NCBI GenBank assembly: GCA_027487015.1
Contig: JAIYEK010000296.1
Coordinates: 1-33,854 of the forward strand
Length of the DNA stretch: 33,854 nucleotides
From: Erythrobacteraceae bacterium
GTDB lineage: Bacteria; Pseudomonadota; Alphaproteobacteria; Sphingomonadales; Sphingomonadaceae
Direction: 5' to 3'
In this document: positions 7,299-15,109 of the stretch, one piece after another
Position numbering within the stretch: position 1 is the first letter of the stretch
How the letters are laid out: each line of letters starts with the position of its first letter
Notes under the pieces: model-generated
Told to the model about the DNA's origin: nothing
Seen by the model: the letters and a program-made list of their open reading frames with translations, nothing else
Databases searched by the model: none
Made by a program: the position numbers and the translations under genes

Positions 7299-8477
7299 CT
7301 AGGCGCGCGCCTTGCGCCGTTCCTCGACCAAATCGAGATAGGTCTCGGCGACCACCGCGTTGATCGCTTCCCACGAGTATTCGCACGCGCGCGTCTCACC
7401 CGCCGAGCCGTGCGCGGCGCGCAAAGCAGGGTCGTTGCAATAGGGCGCGAGCGCTTCGGCGAAGGCGGCGGCGTCGGCCTTCATGCTGCCCGAGGGCGCG
7501 ACCAGCCGGCCGGTGATCCCGTCGGCGACGAGGCTCGCGCTCCCCGTCGCCCCTGCGGCGACCACCGGAAGGCCGCTCGCCATGGCCTCGAGTGTGACGT
7601 TGCCGAAGGTTTCGGTGACGCTCGGGTTGAAGAACACGTCTCCGCTGGCGAGCGCCTGGCCCAATGCCTCGCCGGTCTTGAAACCCGCGAAGATACCGCC
7701 CGGCAGATTCGCCTCGAACCAGCCGCGCGCCGGGCCGTCGCCGATAACCAGCACTTTGTGGGCTGCACCGCTGTCGCGCAGCCGCGCGGCGGTTTCGGCA
7801 AAGACGTCGAGGCCCTTTTCCATCACCAGCCGGCCGAGGAAGACGATGGCGACGTCGTCATCCGCAAGACCCAGCGAGCGCCGCCACTCGGGATCGCGGC
7901 GGGCGCTGGAGAAGATCGTGCGGTCCACCCCCCGGCTCCATAGCCCGATGCGGGTGTGCATCCCCATCGCGGTCAGCTCGTCGATCATCGACTGCGAGGG
8001 CGCGACCAGCGCATCGCAGCGGTTGTAGAAGCGCTGGAGGCCCTTGACGATCAGCGGCTCGAGGAAGGCCATGTTGTAATAGCGGGGGTAGGTCTCGAAC
8101 CGGGTGTGGACGCTGGCGAGCACCGGCAGACCCTTCGCGCGCGCCCAGCGCAGTGCGCCGTGGGCGGCGGGATCGGGCGAGGAGAGGTGGACGATGTCGG
8201 GATTGAACGCCTCAAGGTCGCGCTTCACCGCCGCGCCAAGGTGCGTGGGCACGCGATACTCGCCGCGGCCCTTCACCGGCATCGGCACATTGGGCACGCC
8301 GACCAGATCGCCGGTCGGCGCGAAATCGGGTTGGGCGACCTTGGGCGAATAGACCCGCACCTTCGCGCCGCGCGCCAGCAGCGAGCCGACGAGTCGGTTC
8401 AGGGCCTGATTGGCCCCGTCGCGGGTGTAGTTGTAGTTGCCGCTGAACAGGGCAATGCGCAGGTCCGAGATTTCCAT
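7299..8477 (-). CDS. GT4 family glycosyltransferase
   Basis: 392-aa GT-B fold glycosyltransferase of family 4, which transfers a sugar from a nucleotide donor with retention of configuration. The N-terminal acceptor domain begins IALFSGNYNYTRDGANQAL and contains PDIVHLSSPDP near residue 93. The C-terminal donor domain has FLGRLVMEKGLDVF (213-226), VIGDGP (244-249) and the E-x7-E motif ETFGNVTLE with Glu289 and Glu297. No signal peptide or membrane anchor is seen, so it is cytosolic or peripheral. Overall it resembles the mannosyl/glycolipid transferases that modify membrane lipids, but donor and acceptor cannot be read from sequence. It stands alone, convergent with the 4-TM gene and divergent from serC. 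Confidence 0.9.
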   Translation of the reverse strand: MEISDLRIALFSGNYNYTRDGANQALNRLVGSLLARGAKVRVYSPKVAQPDFAPTGDLVGVPNVPMPVKGRGEYRVPTHLGAAVKRDLEAFNPDIVHLSSPDPAAHGALRWARAKGLPVLASVHTRFETYPRYYNMAFLEPLIVKGLQRFYNRCDALVAPSQSMIDELTAMGMHTRIGLWSRGVDRTIFSSARRDPEWRRSLGLADDDVAIVFLGRLVMEKGLDVFAETAARLRDSGAAHKVLVIGDGPARGWFEANLPGGIFAGFKTGEALGQALASGDVFFNPSVTETFGNVTLEAMASGLPVVAAGATGSASLVADGITGRLVAPSGSMKADAAAFAEALAPYCNDPALRAAHGSAGETRACEYSWEAINAVVAETYLDLVEERRKARA

Positions 8478-8576
8478 GGCGCGGCCCCATTAGGCGAGCC
8501 GGCGCAGGATTGCGAGAGGGAGGTTGCGCCTTCGCCTGCGGGGGAGCGGGCGATTTTCGACAAGCGCCGATATTCA

Positions 8577-8660
8577 TTGACTCCGCGCCCCCCGCCTCTA
8601 AAGCCGCCCACGGGCCACGCGGTCCCAACGCCGCGCGAGCTCTCTGCAAGGAGAGAATAC
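8577..8660 (+). ncRNA. Structured 5' leader of serC (serC-motif type)
   Basis: A possible -35 box TTGACT at 8577-8582 precedes a leader with two hairpins. The first is CGCGG (8618-8622) paired with CCGCG (8631-8635) around TCCCAACG. The second is CTCTC (8640-8644) paired with GAGAG (8651-8655) around TGCAAG; it buries the ribosome-binding site AAGGAGA (8648-8654). An RNA motif named serC is known upstream of serC-serA operons in Alphaproteobacteria, and position and layout fit. Assignment is by context, not by a covariance search. The expected role is control of serC translation. Confidence 0.55.
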
Positions 8661-9839
8661 ATGAATGAGTACACCCGCGGGCTCGCACACGAGCCGTCGC
8701 TGAAGCCTGAGCGCCCCTTCTTTTCCTCGGGCCCCTGCGCAAAATTCCCCGGCTGGTCGCTGGACAAGCTCAAAACCGAATCGCTTGGCCGCTCGCATCG
8801 TTCGAGCCTCGGCAAGGCGCGCCTGAAGTACGCGCTCGACCTGTCGCGCGAACTGCTCGGCATCCCCGACGATTACTTGATCGGCATCATGCCGGCATCG
8901 GACACTGGCGCCATCGAAGCCGCCATGTGGTCGATGCTCGACCCTGCGCGCCCGGTGACGGTTGCGGCGTGGGAGAGCTTCGGCAATGTCTGGATCCAGG
9001 ACGCGGTCAAGCAGCTCAAGCTGCCCAACCTGCAGGTGCTGACCGCCGATTACGGCGAGATCCCTGATCTCACCACCGTTCCCCAGCGCAACGACGTTGT
9101 GTTCACCTTCAACGGCACGACCAGCGGCGCGAAGATCCCGAACACCGACTGGCTCGAAGCGGGCCGCGAAGGCGTGACCATCAACGATGCCACCAGCGCG
9201 ATCTTCGCGATGGAGATGGACTGGGCCAAGCTCGATGCCACCACCTATTCGTGGCAGAAGGTCATGGGCTCGGAAGCCCAGCACGGCATGCTGATCTTGA
9301 GCCCCAAGGCGGTCGAGCGGATCGAAAGCTACGATCCGGCCTGGCCGCTCCCCAAGCTGTTCCGCATGAAGAAGGGCGCCAAGCTCAACCGCGGGATCTT
9401 CGAGGGCGAGACGATCAACACCCCCTCGATGCTGGCGACCGAGGATTACATCGCCGCGCTCGAATGGGCCAAGTCCATCGGCGGCCGCAAGGCGCTGATC
9501 GCGCGGGCTGACGCCAACGCGGCGCTGGTCAAGGACTGGATCGAGACCACCCCGTGGCTGCGCAACATGGCCACCGACCCGGCGCTCCAGACCAACACCG
9601 GCGTGTGCATGGTGTTCCAAGGCGACTGGTACGAAAGCCTCTCGGCCGACGATCAGGCCGCCGTGCCCAAGAAGATCGTCAAGCTGCTCGAAGAGCGCAA
9701 CGTGGGCTTCGACTTCAACGGCTACCGCGATGCGCCGCCGAGCTTGCGCATCTGGTGCGGCTCGACCGTCGAGCAGGAGGACATCAAGCGCCTGCTGCCG
9801 TGGATCGAGTGGGCCTACGAGAAGGTCAAGAACGGCTGA
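8661..9839 (+). CDS. serC: Phosphoserine aminotransferase
   Basis: 392-aa cytoplasmic PLP enzyme that converts 3-phosphohydroxypyruvate and glutamate to 3-phosphoserine and 2-oxoglutarate, the second step of serine synthesis; it can also serve PLP synthesis. The N-terminal PFFSSGPCAKFPGW is typical of the alphaproteobacterial SerC branch. The PLP-binding region contains NGTTSGAK at 151-158 and NDATSAIF near 175, with Schiff-base Lys200 in YSWQKVMGSEAQHGML. Length is normal for this branch. The ATG at 8661 follows AAGGAGAG by about six bases; an in-frame extension upstream covers the leader and the antisense of the glycosyltransferase and is rejected. serA follows 151 bases downstream on the same strand. 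Confidence 0.97.
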   Translation: MNEYTRGLAHEPSLKPERPFFSSGPCAKFPGWSLDKLKTESLGRSHRSSLGKARLKYALDLSRELLGIPDDYLIGIMPASDTGAIEAAMWSMLDPARPVTVAAWESFGNVWIQDAVKQLKLPNLQVLTADYGEIPDLTTVPQRNDVVFTFNGTTSGAKIPNTDWLEAGREGVTINDATSAIFAMEMDWAKLDATTYSWQKVMGSEAQHGMLILSPKAVERIESYDPAWPLPKLFRMKKGAKLNRGIFEGETINTPSMLATEDYIAALEWAKSIGGRKALIARADANAALVKDWIETTPWLRNMATDPALQTNTGVCMVFQGDWYESLSADDQAAVPKKIVKLLEERNVGFDFNGYRDAPPSLRIWCGSTVEQEDIKRLLPWIEWAYEKVKNG

Positions 9840-9865
9840 GGCCGTCCTAGCGCATTCCTATCCTC

Positions 9866-9962
9866 CCGTTCGTGCTGAGCTTGTCGAAGCACCGCTTTTC
9901 TTCTGATGCCGTGCCGCCTTTCAAAGTGAAGGGCGGCCCTTCGACAGGCTCAGGGCGAACGG
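9866..9962. repeat. Inverted hairpin repeat between serC and serA (copy 1)
   Basis: Two 30-base arms in inverted orientation, 9866-9895 and 9933-9962, with 37 bases between. Each arm, read from the outside, starts CCGTTCG and is itself a hairpin: GTGCT/AGCAC in the left arm and GCCCT/AGGGC in the right arm, around an 11-base loop ending TGTCGA. The loop sequence is conserved while the stem bases change in pairs. A second copy lies at 11625-11720. Confidence 0.85.
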
Positions 9963-9990
9963 ATTTTCCCAGATTTTGCGGAGAAATCCC

Positions 9991-11577
9991 ATGACCCGTC
10001 CCAAAGTTCTCATTTCCGACAAGATGGACCCCAACGCCGCGCGCATCTTTGAAGAGCGCGGCTGCGATGTCGATGTGATCACCGGCGAAACGCCCGAGCA
10101 GTTGATCGCCCGCATCGGCGAGTATGAAGGCCTCGCGATCCGCTCCTCGACCAAGGTCACCAAGGCGATCCTCGATGCTGCGACCAATCTGAAGGTGATC
10201 GGCCGCGCCGGCATCGGGGTCGACAACGTCGACATCCCCTACGCCAGCGGCAAGGGCGTGGTGGTGATGAACACCCCGTTCGGCAATTCGATCACCACCG
10301 CCGAACACGCCATCGCGCTGATGTTCGCGCTCGCCCGCCAGCTGCCCGAAGCCAATGCCCAGACGCAGGCGGGCCAATGGCCCAAGAGCGGGTTCATGGG
10401 CGTGGAAGTCACCGGCAAGACCCTCGGCCTGATCGGCGCGGGCAATATCGGCTCGATCGTCGCTAGCCGTGCGCTCGGCCTGCGCATGAAGGTGATCGCC
10501 TATGATCCCTTCCTCACCGAAGACCGCGCGATCGAACTCGGGATCGAGAAGGTCGATCTCGACACGCTGCTCTCCCGCGCCGACTTCGTCACGCTGCACA
10601 CGCCGCTGACCGACGAGACCCGCAACATCCTCAGCCGCGAGCGGCTCGAGAATGCCAAGAAGGGCATCCGCATCATCAACTGCGCGCGCGGTGGACTCAT
10701 CGACGAGGCGGCGCTCAAGGATTGCCTCGAAAGCGGCCAGGTCGCAGGCGCGGCGCTCGACGTGTTCGAGACCGAGCCGCCGGCGGCCGACCACCCGCTT
10801 TTCGGCGCGCCCAACTTCATCTGCACCCCGCACTTGGGGGCATCGACCACCGAAGCGCAGGTCAATGTCGCGCTGCAAGTGGCCGAGCAGATGGCCGACT
10901 ACCTCGTCAACGGCGGCGTCACCAACGCGCTCAACGTGCCTTCGCTCAGCGCCGAGGAAGCCCCGAAGCTCAAGCCCTACATGGCGCTGGCCGAGAAGCT
11001 CGGCAGCCTCGTAGGCCAGCTAGCGCATGGCAACCTCACCCAGATCGGGATTGAGCGCGAGGGTGCGGCGGCCGAACTCAACGGCAAGCCGATCACCGCC
11101 GCCGTACTCGCGGGCTTTATGCGCCGCTATTCGGACACGGTGAACATGGTCAACGCGCCGTTCCTCGCCAAGGAGCGCGGCCTCGCGGTGAGCGAAGTGC
11201 GCCACGACCGCGAGGGCGCGTTCAACACGCTCGTTCGCGTGACGGTCGAGACCGCACAGGGCCCGCGTTCGGTCGCCGGCACGCTGTTCGGCACCGAAGC
11301 GCCGCGCCTCGTGGAAATCTTCGGTATCGGGATCGAGGCCGAGCTTTCGGGCCACATGCTCTACATCGTCAATGACGACAAGCCGGGCTTCATCGGCCGC
11401 ATCGGGACGCTGCTGGGCGCGCGCGGCATCAACATCGGCACCTTCAACCTCGGCCGCCGCGAAGCGGGCGGGGAAGCGGTGCTGCTGCTGAGCCTCGACG
11501 AGGCACTCCCCGCCGACGTGGTCGCCGAGGCGGAGAAGCTCGAGGGCGTGAAGCTGGTCAAGGCGCTGGCGTTTTAA
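9991..11577 (+). CDS. serA: D-3-phosphoglycerate dehydrogenase
   Basis: 528-aa cytoplasmic NAD-dependent dehydrogenase that oxidises 3-phosphoglycerate to 3-phosphohydroxypyruvate, the committed step of serine synthesis. The N-terminal substrate domain includes VIGRAGIGVDNVD. The Rossmann motif is GLIGAGNIGSI near 147-157, the catalytic Arg lies in NCARGGLIDE, and the catalytic His is in CTPHLGAST. The length shows the long form with an intervening allosteric substrate-binding domain (about 325-450) and a C-terminal ACT domain (DDKPGFIGRIGTLLGARGIN), the usual serine-feedback site. ATG at 9991 follows CGGAGAA by about six bases; an in-frame start 15 bases earlier lacks such a site. A repeat sits 28 bases upstream and a hairpin terminator candidate follows. 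Confidence 0.97.
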   Translation: MTRPKVLISDKMDPNAARIFEERGCDVDVITGETPEQLIARIGEYEGLAIRSSTKVTKAILDAATNLKVIGRAGIGVDNVDIPYASGKGVVVMNTPFGNSITTAEHAIALMFALARQLPEANAQTQAGQWPKSGFMGVEVTGKTLGLIGAGNIGSIVASRALGLRMKVIAYDPFLTEDRAIELGIEKVDLDTLLSRADFVTLHTPLTDETRNILSRERLENAKKGIRIINCARGGLIDEAALKDCLESGQVAGAALDVFETEPPAADHPLFGAPNFICTPHLGASTTEAQVNVALQVAEQMADYLVNGGVTNALNVPSLSAEEAPKLKPYMALAEKLGSLVGQLAHGNLTQIGIEREGAAAELNGKPITAAVLAGFMRRYSDTVNMVNAPFLAKERGLAVSEVRHDREGAFNTLVRVTVETAQGPRSVAGTLFGTEAPRLVEIFGIGIEAELSGHMLYIVNDDKPGFIGRIGTLLGARGINIGTFNLGRREAGGEAVLLLSLDEALPADVVAEAEKLEGVKLVKALAF

Positions 11578-11585
11578 TCTCTCGC

Positions 11586-11610
11586 GGGAGGCTGGCTGCG
11601 CTAGCCTCCC
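11586..11610 (+). terminator. Hairpin after serA
   Basis: GGGAGGCT at 11586-11593 pairs perfectly with AGCCTCCC at 11603-11610; the stem can extend inward through one G-T pair to a TGC loop. It begins eight bases after the serA stop and is followed by a pyrimidine-rich TGCTTCCCTCT. Probable terminator or attenuator between serA and hisZ. Confidence 0.6.
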
Positions 11611-11624
11611 TGCTTCCCTCTCCA

Positions 11625-11720
11625 CCGTTCGCCCTGAACTTGTCGAAGGGCTGCTTTTTCGCCAGGCGCGGTGCGTGAAACGAAGAGAAAGCGGGGCTTC
11701 GACAAGCTCAGCCCGAACGG
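11625..11720. repeat. Inverted hairpin repeat between serA and hisZ (copy 2)
   Basis: Same design as the copy at 9866-9962: arms at 11625-11654 and 11691-11720 with 36 bases between. Outer heads are CCGTTCG. Stem pairs are GCCCT/AGGGC in the left arm and GGGCT/AGCCC in the right arm, around the loop GA-A/G-CTTGTCGA. The element ends only 13 bases before the hisZ start, leaving a weak GGGG as the only ribosome-binding-like sequence. Confidence 0.85.
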
Positions 11721-11733
11721 ATATGGGGCGCAC

Positions 11734-12861
11734 ATGACAAAGCCCAACGACCTCCTCCCCGAAGGCCTCGAGGACCGCCTGCCGCTTGAAGCTGCGCGGA
11801 TCACTGCGGCGATGCGCGCCTGCCTCGATGTGCTCGACGCCCACGGCTATGACCGCGTGCGCCCGCCGCTGCTCGAGTTCGAAGCTTCGCTGGTGGGCCG
11901 CATGGCGGGTGTCACGGTCGGCGAGACCAGCGCGATGTTCCGCTTCGTCGACCCGGCGAGCTTACGCACCCTCGCGCTGCGCAGCGACATGACCCCGCAG
12001 GTCGGTCGTATCGCCGCGACCAGCCTCGCTGCCGCCCCGCGCCCATTAAGGCTCGCCTATTGCGGCGACACGGTGCTGATCAAGGCGAGCCAGCTCGATC
12101 CCGCGCGCGAGCGCCTGCAACTCGGGGCTGAGCTGATCGGTGCCGATTCTGTGGCGGCCGCTGGCGAGGTGGTAATGCTCGCGGTCGAGGCGCTCAAGGC
12201 CGCGGGGCTCACCGGCATTTCGGTCGACTTCACGCTCCCCGACCTCGTCGACACCCTCGCCGACAAGGCATTTCCGCTGGCCCCCGACCAGATCGAAGCC
12301 GTCCGCCGCGAGCTCGACACCAAGGACGCCGGCGGGTTGAAGGCGGCTGGGGGCACGGCCTATCTGCCGCTGCTCTATGCGACCGGACCCTTCGCCAGCG
12401 CGCTCGCTTTGCTTCGCGCGGTCGATGCGGGCGGGGCGCTCAAGTCCCGGCTCGACGGGCTCGAGGCGATTGCCGCGACCGTCGGCGATGCGGCCACCAT
12501 CACCCTCGACCCGACCGAGCGCCACGGCTTCGAATACCAGTCGTGGTTCGGCTTCACAGTCTATGCCGAGGGCTTGCGTCGCGCGGCGGGGCGGGGCGGG
12601 ACCTACCGCATCGCCGGCAGCGACGAGCCCGCGACCGGCTTCACCCTCTACCTCGACCGCTTGGCCGACATCGCTCCGCAGCCCGAGGCGGTGCGGATGG
12701 TCTACCTGCCCACCGGCCACGACCGCGCCGCTGCCGCGCGCCTCAGGTTCGAAGGCTGGCGCACGCTCGCCCAGCTTGCCGAGGGCGAGGACCCGGCAGC
12801 GCTGGGCTGCGGCTACGTCCTGAAGGGCACCGCGCCCGTTGCGCTGGAGGACGCCCGATGA
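11734..12861 (+). CDS. hisZ: ATP phosphoribosyltransferase regulatory subunit
   Basis: 375-aa paralogue of the histidyl-tRNA synthetase catalytic domain. It has no aminoacylation role but binds the short-form HisG to make the first enzyme of histidine synthesis and to confer histidine feedback. Characteristic stretches are LLPEGLEDRLPLEAARI at the N-terminus, RPPLLEFEASLVGRMAG, MFRFVDPASLRTLALRSDMT and PQVGRIAATSL. Length fits HisZ rather than HisS, and the anticodon-binding domain of HisS is missing. ATG at 11734 is chosen because the longer in-frame start lies inside the repeat. hisG is not in the window. The stop overlaps the next gene as ATGA. Confidence 0.93.
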   Translation: MTKPNDLLPEGLEDRLPLEAARITAAMRACLDVLDAHGYDRVRPPLLEFEASLVGRMAGVTVGETSAMFRFVDPASLRTLALRSDMTPQVGRIAATSLAAAPRPLRLAYCGDTVLIKASQLDPARERLQLGAELIGADSVAAAGEVVMLAVEALKAAGLTGISVDFTLPDLVDTLADKAFPLAPDQIEAVRRELDTKDAGGLKAAGGTAYLPLLYATGPFASALALLRAVDAGGALKSRLDGLEAIAATVGDAATITLDPTERHGFEYQSWFGFTVYAEGLRRAAGRGGTYRIAGSDEPATGFTLYLDRLADIAPQPEAVRMVYLPTGHDRAAAARLRFEGWRTLAQLAEGEDPAALGCGYVLKGTAPVALEDAR

Positions 12862-13247
12862 CGGCCAAGCCGACCCCGATCACGCTCGCGAACGACCCGC
12901 TCGCACCCTACCTGATCGCTCCCGGCTGGCGGGTCGGCGATCTTCTGTTCCTCTCGGGACAGGCCAGCATCGGCCCGGACGGCAGCATCGTTGGCGTCGG
13001 CGACATCGACGCGCAGCTTGCCCAGACCTTCGCCAATATCGAGACCGTGCTGGCCGCGGGAGGCAGTGACCTTTCGAAGGTGGTCAAGGTAACCATCTAC
13101 CTCACCGACATGGGCAACTTCCCCAAGATCCTCGAGGCGCGGAAACGCTGGTTCACCCCGCCATACCCCGCCGACACGACGGTCGAGGTCAAGGGCCTCG
13201 CGCTCCCTGAACTGATGGTCGAGATCGACGTCATCGCGAGCGTGTAG
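12858..13247 (+). CDS. Rid (RidA/YjgF) family protein without the canonical arginine
   Basis: 129-aa member of the Rid family, small trimeric cytoplasmic proteins; archetypal RidA hydrolyses reactive enamines and imines from PLP enzymes. Family features are GDLLFLSGQASIGPDG (28-42), the helix AQTFANIETVLAAGGSDL, KVTIYLTDMGNF (77-88), and the C-terminal TVEVKGLALPELMVEIDVIA. In archetypal RidA an arginine sits in the VEVARLP motif; here the motif reads VEVKGLALP, with Lys112-Gly113 and one extra residue, so the imine-hydrolase Arg is missing. It may belong to a non-archetypal Rid subgroup. Translational coupling to hisZ by ATGA overlap suggests co-expression with amino-acid synthesis. Confidence 0.9.
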   Translation: MTAKPTPITLANDPLAPYLIAPGWRVGDLLFLSGQASIGPDGSIVGVGDIDAQLAQTFANIETVLAAGGSDLSKVVKVTIYLTDMGNFPKILEARKRWFTPPYPADTTVEVKGLALPELMVEIDVIASV

Positions 13248-13297
13248 GCGGCTGCGGGCCCGGCTAGTCTTCTGATATTGCTGTGGTAGGATGAGCC

Positions 13298-14032
13298 ATG
13301 CGGCGCGGCGCTCTTATCCTTGCCCTGATCCTTGCGGCCTGCTCCGGCGCAGAGGAACGCGCCCCTGACACGCCGCCCACCGGCGCGGTCGCTGCGGCAC
13401 CTGCGCCAACCCCTGCACCCACCTCCGCCGCCAAGCCGGTCGACTGCGGGGACGAGCGTAACGGCGGCTATGACAACGCCAAGGTGTGCTACTATGACCA
13501 GTGCAACAAGGGCGATGCCGAGGCCTGCCGCATGGCCGAAAGCTTCAACGGCAACCTCTACCCCACCTATCTCCTCGACACGGTCGATTGCGGCGACGGA
13601 TCGGGGACGGGGCCGAGGCACACGAAGTCCTGCTGGATCGCTGCCTGCCGCGCGGGCAACCGCGACGCCTGCGACATCGCCGAAAGCGACCGGCCCCTGC
13701 ACGTCATCTTTGGCGTCTCTCCCGGATCGCAGAAGCTCGAGAGCATGGCGTATATCGACGCGCGTGAGGAGATCCTCTCGATGGGGTGGCGTCCGGTCGA
13801 GGGGCCGTGCAGTGGCGGGGGCGTCGGTGAGTCGTGCCCCGACTTTCCGGAGGTCGGAAACTGCCAAGGAACGGGCATCGCCTATTGCGACATGACCTTC
13901 CGGCGCGCGGACCGTTGCCTTGTTGTCGTCACGACCGGAGGCTATCCGAGCCGGACGAGCCCCGATGACACCAATGTCGCGTGGGTGCGCTTCCATAAAG
14001 CACCCTGCAAAAAGGACCCGAACGATCCTTGA
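13298..14032 (+). CDS. Cysteine-repeat lipoprotein, unknown function
   Basis: 244 aa with a lipoprotein signal (hydrophobic core then LAAC, Cys15) and an Ala/Pro/Thr linker (about 20-46). The mature domain contains two copies of an unrecognised motif: Cys50-Cys64-Cys69-Cys77 and Cys98-Cys112-Cys117-Cys125. Both have the spacing C-x13-C-x4-C-x7-C; each begins VDCGD and ends AES, with the two copies exactly 48 residues apart. The spacing of the small residues around the last cysteines recalls Sel1-like cysteine-rich repeats, but that is weak. A C-terminal domain with four or more further cysteines follows. Disulfides in the periplasm are likely. The gene is convergent with the hydrolase gene and separated from it by only 18 bases. 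Confidence 0.75.
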   Translation: MRRGALILALILAACSGAEERAPDTPPTGAVAAAPAPTPAPTSAAKPVDCGDERNGGYDNAKVCYYDQCNKGDAEACRMAESFNGNLYPTYLLDTVDCGDGSGTGPRHTKSCWIAACRAGNRDACDIAESDRPLHVIFGVSPGSQKLESMAYIDAREEILSMGWRPVEGPCSGGGVGESCPDFPEVGNCQGTGIAYCDMTFRRADRCLVVVTTGGYPSRTSPDDTNVAWVRFHKAPCKKDPNDP

Positions 14033-14050
14033 CGCGAGGGCGCTCGGTCC

Positions 14051-15109
14051 TCAGCCGAGCACCTTCCGCAGCCACGCGTCCATCACCGGGGTGGCGGGAT
14101 AGTCGGGCTGACCGAGCTTGCGGTTGATCTCCATGTGCCCCTTCAGCCCGTCGCCTGCAAAGCCCGCGATCTCGACCGCGGTGCCGCCCGCTTTCAGCGC
14201 CTCGGCCAGCCGCTTCGACTGGTCGACCGCATCGGCCCGCTGGACGTGGAGCAGCAGGAAGGCCGGCGCGTTGGGGCTCGCAGCCTGCCACATCGGCGAG
14301 AGCGACTTCTGCCGCGCCGGATCGGTGCCGAAGGCCTGTTCGTAGGTGTTCGTCATCATCGGCCCTGCCATGGTGAACTGGGTGGCGACATCATAGGCCG
14401 CGCCGTCATTGGGCATCACCCCGTCGATATCGGCGAAGGACAGGCCGACCTTTTTCAGATAGCGCTCGTCGGTCCCCACCAGTGCGACCAGATGCGCGCC
14501 GGCCGAGTGCCCGGTTAGCACCACGCGGCCACGGTCGATGCCGAGGCTGTCGGCCCGCTTCAGCAGATGCGCGAGCGCAGCGGCGACATCGCTCGCCTGC
14601 TCCTCGACTGTGTTCTTCGGCACCAGCCGGTAGTCGATCGAGGCGAAGGCATAGCCCTGTTCGAGCATGTGCGCGGGCATGGCGCGGCCCATCGCATTGT
14701 TCTTCGAGCCCCGCTTCCATCCGCCGCCGTGGACGAACAGCACCAGCGGGGCGTTCTTCACGCCCTGGGGCACCCACAGGTCGATCCCCTGAAGGCTGTC
14801 CTTGCCGTAGTAGAGCGTCTGCGGCGGCGGGGCCTTGTCCGCCTCGGCGCCCGCACCTTGTCCCCCGCGCTGCCCGGCCCGCTGTTCGATCCGGGCGCGC
14901 AGCTGTGCGCGGCAGCCCTCGGACAGCTGGCTCGCCTTTTCGGTCAGGCAGGTGCGGATCTGTGCGCGGTCGGTACCGCAAAGCTTCACGATTTCGGCCC
15001 GGCATTCCTTGGGAAGCCTCTCTCCACCTCCGCGTTGCTGGGCGAGGATCGGGGTGGCGAGCGCGGCGAGGGCTCCGGCGGCGAGGACGAACTTTGCGGG
15101 GGTCTTCAT
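14051..15109 (-). CDS. Secreted alpha/beta hydrolase with N-terminal Cys-rich domain
   Basis: 352 aa. Residues 1-23 are a Sec signal peptide (hydrophobic core, ILA then QQ). Residues 32-75 form a small helical cysteine-rich module with Cys36, 44, 54 and 66 (CRAEIVKLCG ... CLTEKASQLSEGCR), followed by a Gly/Gln-rich linker. The hydrolase domain has oxyanion motif FVHGGGWKRG (125-134) and nucleophile motif GHSAGAH with Ser202; a late Asp near RADAVD and His in GLKGHMEIN complete a plausible triad. It resembles carboxylesterases of the BD-FAE/hormone-sensitive-lipase type; substrate unknown. ATG at 15109 is chosen for the signal peptide and AAGGAA upstream; an in-frame start at 15187 would bury the signal. 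It is divergent from purA. Confidence 0.85.
   Translation of the reverse strand: MKTPAKFVLAAGALAALATPILAQQRGGGERLPKECRAEIVKLCGTDRAQIRTCLTEKASQLSEGCRAQLRARIEQRAGQRGGQGAGAEADKAPPPQTLYYGKDSLQGIDLWVPQGVKNAPLVLFVHGGGWKRGSKNNAMGRAMPAHMLEQGYAFASIDYRLVPKNTVEEQASDVAAALAHLLKRADSLGIDRGRVVLTGHSAGAHLVALVGTDERYLKKVGLSFADIDGVMPNDGAAYDVATQFTMAGPMMTNTYEQAFGTDPARQKSLSPMWQAASPNAPAFLLLHVQRADAVDQSKRLAEALKAGGTAVEIAGFAGDGLKGHMEINRKLGQPDYPATPVMDAWLRKVLG

Noticed and set aside
7956-8660. In-frame upstream extension of serC
   Set aside because: It covers the antisense of the glycosyltransferase gene and the structured leader; the family start and ribosome-binding site are at 8661.
9847-10878. Long minus-strand frame opposite serA
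   Set aside because: Shadow of the serA codon pattern; it also runs through the hairpin repeat.
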